This document shows positions 59,167 to 64,000 of a stretch of DNA of 64,000 nt, in pieces (positions within the stretch are counted from its first letter, which is position 1; every line of letters begins with the position of its first letter). Under the pieces are notes generated by a model that was not told the origin of the DNA, ran no database searches, and saw nothing but the letters and a program-made list of their open reading frames with translations. The stretch comes from Aquilaria yunnanensis (lineage: Eukaryota; Streptophyta; Magnoliopsida; Malvales; Thymelaeaceae), in assembly GCA_039654915.1 (NCBI GenBank), contig CM077600.1, positions 44,996,492-45,060,491 of the forward strand, written 5' to 3'. The position numbers were made by a program, and so were the translations under genes.

Positions 59167-62100
59167 TCACAAGCCCAACTGGTAGAAGACAGAAGGGACA
59201 AGATCTACCACCGACCATGCGAGTCCCGCGTACTGAAGGAACCTAATACCTGAGTCAACGTCAAAAGAATCTTGGCGTGTTAGAGCAAGCAGCCTTTGCA
59301 GATAGCCAGATTGCTTAAGCTCATCCGACTTCTTTCCAGCAGTGGCTCCATTAAGCATGGGGATGTAGCTGGTAGATTTTATAGGGATGCCCATAGTATT
59401 TGCCACTACAGGAAGAATCCATTTAGCAAGGGCCTTGCTGCAGAACTTGACAATCAGTATTGTCGGAATTCCCACAAGCATCCTCCCCAAAAATGCAGGG
59501 AGCGAGAGCTGTGAGGTGAAGATGCATGGAACGCCTTCATGGTGGAACTGTTGATATGTCTGCTGAATTCCAGCAACCTGGGTTACATTAAAATCACATT
59601 CAGCGAGTATTTAAAACAATAGGCATCTTCTAGTTCTACTGTCCTGTGAGCTCTCTTTTAACTAAAAAAATGCAGTCATCTTTTAAGAGGAAGCAAAGTA
59701 TGTCCTCTTAGTGTTACCATGTCAGCAGCATAAATTTATACTACTTTCTTCTCAATGGCCTAGAACTCATGTGTCTCCATAAGAAATTATTTTCCCTCCA
59801 TTCTAAAAAGATAAGACACTTCAATTTGTATTCCGATTTAGTTAGACCAACATATATTTGTCATGTCACTTTCTAAAACTTACGTGTAAAAGAATATTAA
59901 GGGACCAATTGTATAACACATATAAGGTAGCGGAAGGACAGCTCACAGAGGGTAATGCGGCAAAATAAATTGTGGAAATGACAAAAAGAATTGTTATTCT
60001 TTGTGAGACAAGTAATATTTAAAGAAAAAAGTTACTAATTTGAAACTGTGACACCTGGAAGGACAAACCAATCACAGCAGACCATGCGCTGATTTATGAG
60101 TAGAAACGAACTAGCTTGATACTTACAATTCCCATCGAAACACCATTGAATGCAGTGTGAAATTCAAAACTTGGGGTAGGTGCCTCAGGCGTTGGATAGG
60201 CAAAGAACAATAGGAAGCTCAAGGCAGCCCAAAATGAAGTAGCTGTGATAGAGAAACAGTACCAATAAGAAAAAACATATAAACCTTCCCAAACTTTACA
60301 ATTGAAACTATTAGGCATGGCCCACCTATGTCAGACATTCAAAACTTACAACCGGTGGCACTTTGTTTTAACATGTTTCATTCGAGTAACAAGAGGGGAT
60401 CAGCACCCCATGATCCTATTTAGACTAAATTGTGTGCATTGCTTTCAACCTTATTTGCCAAAGTAGCTTCCATAACATGACCATGAACAGAAGTTGTTTC
60501 TGAGAGCATATCCAACTACAGAAAATAGACCAGAAACACATACCATTTTGTCCTGCCACTACAAAATTGTCAACTCGTTCACTGATTGTGAGCCAGAAGA
60601 CGAGGATCACCAATCCAATTACAAGACCACCCATTATATCGATCAAACTGTGCATGCCAAGGTAAATCCTTCCTACCAAAGGAATCAGCTCAGGAGTTAA
60701 TACATTAAACAGACAACTAAGAATGTATATCCAATTACTTCAGAAGAGGACAACACTGACCTACACCAATTAGGCCCACAAGCAAGCAAACGAGACCAAA
60801 TCCAGCTATTCTCACTGAAGCATCTTCATTTTGTGTGTATGATATGACATAATGCAAAAGGTATCTGGAGTATAAACAAGCCACGGATATCAAAATCTGT
60901 CAATAAATGGCATCAATTAACTAAGAAAATTTCGGATGTGCATTCATTAATTTAGTATAAAGATCACAGGAACAAAATCCATTATGCTAATTATTGCTCG
61001 GCATTCTGCTATCATCATTGACTCTAATATAGTAGAAGGTTGATCCGTTGAATTCCTGGGAGTAATATGCGTATGGACTGCAAAAATCAGCCTTTAACAT
61101 GAGTTCATTATTAGGATTAGAAAATCATTGGATGTTTTGCCTATGTTTAACTACTTTTCACTTACTGTAAATCCTGTCAGCACATGAAACCTAGAAATAT
61201 ATCAACCAATAAATAATGCTTCGTGACCAAGCCAGTCTTACTGGTACCCTCAAACCAGCTATATAAAACTCATCGCACAGTGTTACAACACCTGACTCTA
61301 GGAATTACTGGTTGATGTCAATGTCACATTCAAATGCATTCAAGCTGGAAATATCTGAAACAAAATGCCCATAAGGAGAAACTCTTGAATACCCAGATAA
61401 GCAAACTGTGTTGAGAGTGTGAGAAGAGGGCAGCCCATATTCCATAGCGTTCTCCTCTTCATCTTTTGTGGATGTTATCCTCCTGACAGGTGGACAGCTG
61501 GGCCTAGGAGCAGAAATTACATCCTATAGTGACACAGCAGGAACTAGAATATTTGTTAGATATCAGGAGTTCAATGTATTATACAGAAGAAAAAATGACA
61601 GGACATGTAGAGGGAGAATGAACTACCTTCACGCAGTTCCCTGTATAGTCACAGAATGCCATCAATAGAGTCATTTGCCTAGCCAATTTTACATGCCCAC
61701 TCTACAAAATCACGAAACGAAGTTCAATTTAAAATCCTGAAAAAAGATTAGGACCTACAGGCTAATAGCACAGTGCAAATGAGAAATGCTAAATATGCTA
61801 CAGAGTAGAGTCAGACAGAGGAACGATGAGATAGGAAATAACTAGAAATACAACAATAAGACATGGCTTAAATGAATTTAAATTGGTCATAATTAACTTT
61901 GGCTGGCCACATTATACATGAAATCGAAGACATTAACATTATTGAGCAGGGAGGATGAAGAAGGAATACCCAGAAAAGCAAAGGGAGAAAAGCAGTATAA
62001 AAAGGGACGGAAACTATGCAGGACAAGCCAGAGAAAAGAGCATCCAGGAATCCATGACGATACTTCTGCAAAAAGACACCAAAAAACAAAAAAAAAGAAA

Positions 62101-62407
62101 AAATAAGAAGAAGCAATTTTAATAAGCCAAGTCAATAAGATTAAATTGTGAAATGATCCCATAAAATGAGGGGAAAAGACTAATTCAAAATCTGGGTAAT
62201 GGTTGCGACCTGAATGTTGAGGATGAAGGGAGTGCCAGAGTGCACATGGTTAGACACCGAAGGTTGCAGAAACGATCTAAGCTTGTGGGTAAAATTGAGA
62301 TAGGAAGATACGAAGATCCATGAGAAAATCCCGAACAGAGTCGCAGCCTGCCATACTGCTATAATCCCGAACAGAGTCGCAGCCTGCCACACTGCTATGC
62401 TCTCCAT
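59167..62407 (-). CDS. Long-chain-base-1-phosphate phosphatase (PAP2 family, SPP1 type)
   Basis: Eight exons on the minus strand: 62407-62210, 62065-61970, 61701-61627, 61523-61393, 60864-60761, 60672-60544, 60242-60127 and 59577-59167, giving 419 aa against about 416 for Arabidopsis LCB-phosphate phosphatase (At3g58490, as I recall). The three PAP2 phosphatase motifs are intact: K123-x6-R-P (KDVISAPRP), PSSH (H158) and R203-x5-H209-x3-D213 (RIYLGMHSLID). Multiple hydrophobic segments indicate an ER-membrane protein. It dephosphorylates sphingoid-base phosphates such as phytosphingosine-1-phosphate, a step linked to ABA and drought signalling. Oddities: the exon 1 donor GTCGCA is weak, and exon 1 has a 36-bp in-frame tandem duplication doubling IAVWQAATLFGI in the first membrane segment. 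Start at 62407 chosen because it gives MESIAVWQA, matching the family N-terminus. Confidence 0.93.
62327..62398 (-). repeat. 36-bp in-frame tandem duplication in phosphatase exon 1
   Basis: 62327-62362 and 62363-62398 differ at a single base. Each unit encodes the twelve residues of the IAVWQAATLFGI segment, so the frame is kept and the first hydrophobic segment is lengthened. Confidence 0.92.
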
Positions 62408-62786
62408 TCGCGACACAAACTCTCTTTTTTCTCCCCTTCTAGTCCCAAAGAGAGGCTTAGGTTAGGCGAGAATCAACGAAAAAAGGAACGGGTTTGAAGA
62501 AGAAGAAAGCGGTTCAATAAATTCAAAAGATCTGTTGTTGGCTGACCTCCTGTTCCTGACCTGGGGGAGGAAATTAAGAGGAAAGTCTGCTGTGAGTAGT
62601 TATCGTTAATAATCTGGAAATTAATTTAGGGTCCACAGCACACCGCAGTTTCGGTGGAATTTGGCTGGCAGAGGGGGACAGGAGAAGGGAAGGTCAGCAA
62701 CACTGTTACTCATGGACCCCTGATCATGGCATAGAATCGAACGTTCTCAATCGTTCAAAATCACGTGCTTTCCTGGTTGGATTAAT
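62408..62786. promoter_or_regulatory. 5' leader/promoter of the LCB-phosphatase gene
   Basis: Immediately upstream (minus direction) of the start at 62407: purine-rich in the plus strand (gaagaagaagaaagcgg), hence a CT-rich leader in the transcript. No clear TATA box and no gene. Confidence 0.4.
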
Positions 62787-63060
62787 TACAATTTCTCTCT
62801 CAGGTGAAATTATATTTTATTTCTTTTTGTTTAGATGTATACACTTTATATTTATTTTACACTTTACTTGTTTAAAAAAATTAATAATTTAAAATATTCA
62901 TTAACCATAAAAAATACTGTATAAACTGAAATTATTAAAAATTTATTACTGTACAATTTAAATTAAAATTTCAGAGTTACTGTCAGATAATATAAAAAAA
63001 GAAAGGAAAGGATGTAAATTTCTCTAAAATAAAATAAGGTAAAGTATAATATTACTTATA
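62787..63060. mobile_element. Diverged relative of the small inverted-repeat element at 47729 (copy 2)
   Basis: 62870-63005 (aataatttaaaatattcatt, gtacaatttaaattaaaatt, ttactgtcagataatataaa) aligns with 47975-48110 (gataatttaaaatgcttatt, gtacaacttaaattatggtt, ttgttagataatgtaaaag) over about 130 bases. The outer ends are decayed. Non-coding. Confidence 0.55.
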
Positions 63061-64000
63061 TAGGGACAAGTTATATTTAACCCTTCCTGTTATATTTATT
63101 TTGCAAAGTCAAGATTGTGTTTCTCCAGTATTTATAAGTTTGTAACTTTACGAGTTAGTATTGTTGCCAAAAAAAGGTCACTAGATTGAATTTGGTAGCT
63201 TTTGATTTAAATGACGAAGATTAATTGCTCGTGAGCTCCAGTGAGTTGCTTTGTGAAGTTTGATTCCAACTTGAAATTTTAACATTATTTGCGGAAAAGT
63301 AAAGCGGTACTACACGAGTTCCAACTCAGGATTATGATTGCTCCGATTGTAGAATTGTATCATTCAATCTTGGGTCACCGTAACTTGAATATGTTAATTT
63401 TGGCGTATGTGCACGGTGCACCAAGTAGACCGTATACCATCTCTCTCCTTGTTGGCCGGGATTTATATTTTATAACTGCGGCGTCAACAGGCAAAGCAAC
63501 CGTCTTTCGTTGACTAGTCACTGAGAATTTCCCCCGACCCAACGGTCGGTCCAAGGTCAGGAAAGGCTGGTCCTCATCCCCTCCACTCATGTTCCATGTT
63601 TTGTGGGTTTTTCATTTTAAATTTAAATTGCAAATCGAAAAAGATTGTGATACAGAAAACAAAGCTAAACCTGAATCATGGATTACAAATCATTTGATTC
63701 AATTTAAGTGAGTGCGCTGAATGAAGCATTAAGATAAAGAAACCAAAGTGAATGGCAGACCAACCTTGTTTCGTTCTTTGTATTTATTTTCCCCTTTTAT
63801 TTTCTCAGCCAAATCTCACTCTGTGTTTCTTTCACTCTGAGCTTTTGATAACATCATCTTACAAGTTTCTGTAAAATGTCTGTATTTCCAAGGCTCAAGT
63901 AACAATCACTAGTCACCAGACATGCACCTGAAGCAATTGCACTGGAAACCAAACCCTCGGGATAGAATCGTTTGCCTAGCTTCGTAACTCATACTTGTGT
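63061..64000. other. Intergenic, no gene seen
   Basis: AT-rich to about 63300. A moderately GC-rich patch at 63380-63590 has only short frames without recognisable similarity. The last 400 bases could be the flank of a gene beyond the right edge. Confidence 0.4.

Overview
This is a nuclear genomic window from a flowering plant, most likely a eudicot. The evidence is long GT-AG introns, GPI-anchored LTP, PPR, PORR, CCR4 and ECA1-type gene families, AT-rich intergenic DNA, and many plant hAT and Mutator-like elements. I cannot name the species from sequence alone. All gene models are hand-spliced from reading frame, splice-site and family conservation; no transcript evidence was available.

Layout, left to right. 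(1) 1-2844, minus: 5' part of a kinesin-light-chain-related TPR gene that runs off the left edge. (2) 2.8-10.3 kb: gene-poor, with two elements carrying long terminal inverted repeats; the second carries a captured GC-rich coding fragment (Pack-MULE-like). (3) 10.3-17 kb, plus: an intact 11-exon CCR4-type deadenylase (604 aa) with a short upstream ORF. (4) 18.4-19.25 kb, plus: a three-exon GPI-anchored lipid-transfer protein. (5) 19.6-23.9 kb, minus: a 12-exon F-box/leucine-rich-repeat protein (349 aa), head-to-head with (6) an intronless PPR gene at 24.19-26.16 kb (656 aa). (7) 26.6-27.8 kb: an intron-containing decayed copy of the PORR gene lying 5 kb downstream. (8) 28.12-29.11 kb: a non-autonomous hAT element with a perfect 8-bp target duplication. 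(9) 32.06-33.70 kb, plus: an intact PORR-domain RNA-splicing factor (421 aa). (10) 33.7-54 kb: a repeat-rich block with microsatellites, a MED15-like pseudogene fragment, a 69-bp minisatellite, one small ECA1/prolamin-like secreted-protein gene, LTR-like debris, two hAT elements, a fold-back element broken by one of the hATs, and a Mutator-like element abutting it. (11) 53.8-58.4 kb, plus: an unprocessed PP2A catalytic-subunit pseudogene behind a 175-bp tandem duplication that includes a TATA-like motif. (12) 59.17-62.41 kb, minus: an intact 8-exon PAP2-type long-chain-base-phosphate phosphatase (419 aa). (13) 62.4-64 kb: non-coding, with a second copy of a small inverted-repeat element.

The intact genes are mostly housekeeping or organelle-RNA functions: mRNA deadenylation, cuticle lipid transfer, ubiquitin-ligase adaptor, organelle RNA processing and splicing, and sphingolipid phosphate turnover. 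They do not form one pathway. What unites them is position: CCR4, LTPG, F-box/LRR, PORR, PP2A and LCB-phosphatase appear in the same relative order as I recall for Arabidopsis At3g58560 to At3g58490. This looks like an ancestral syntenic block, expanded by transposons, in which the PP2A member has died.
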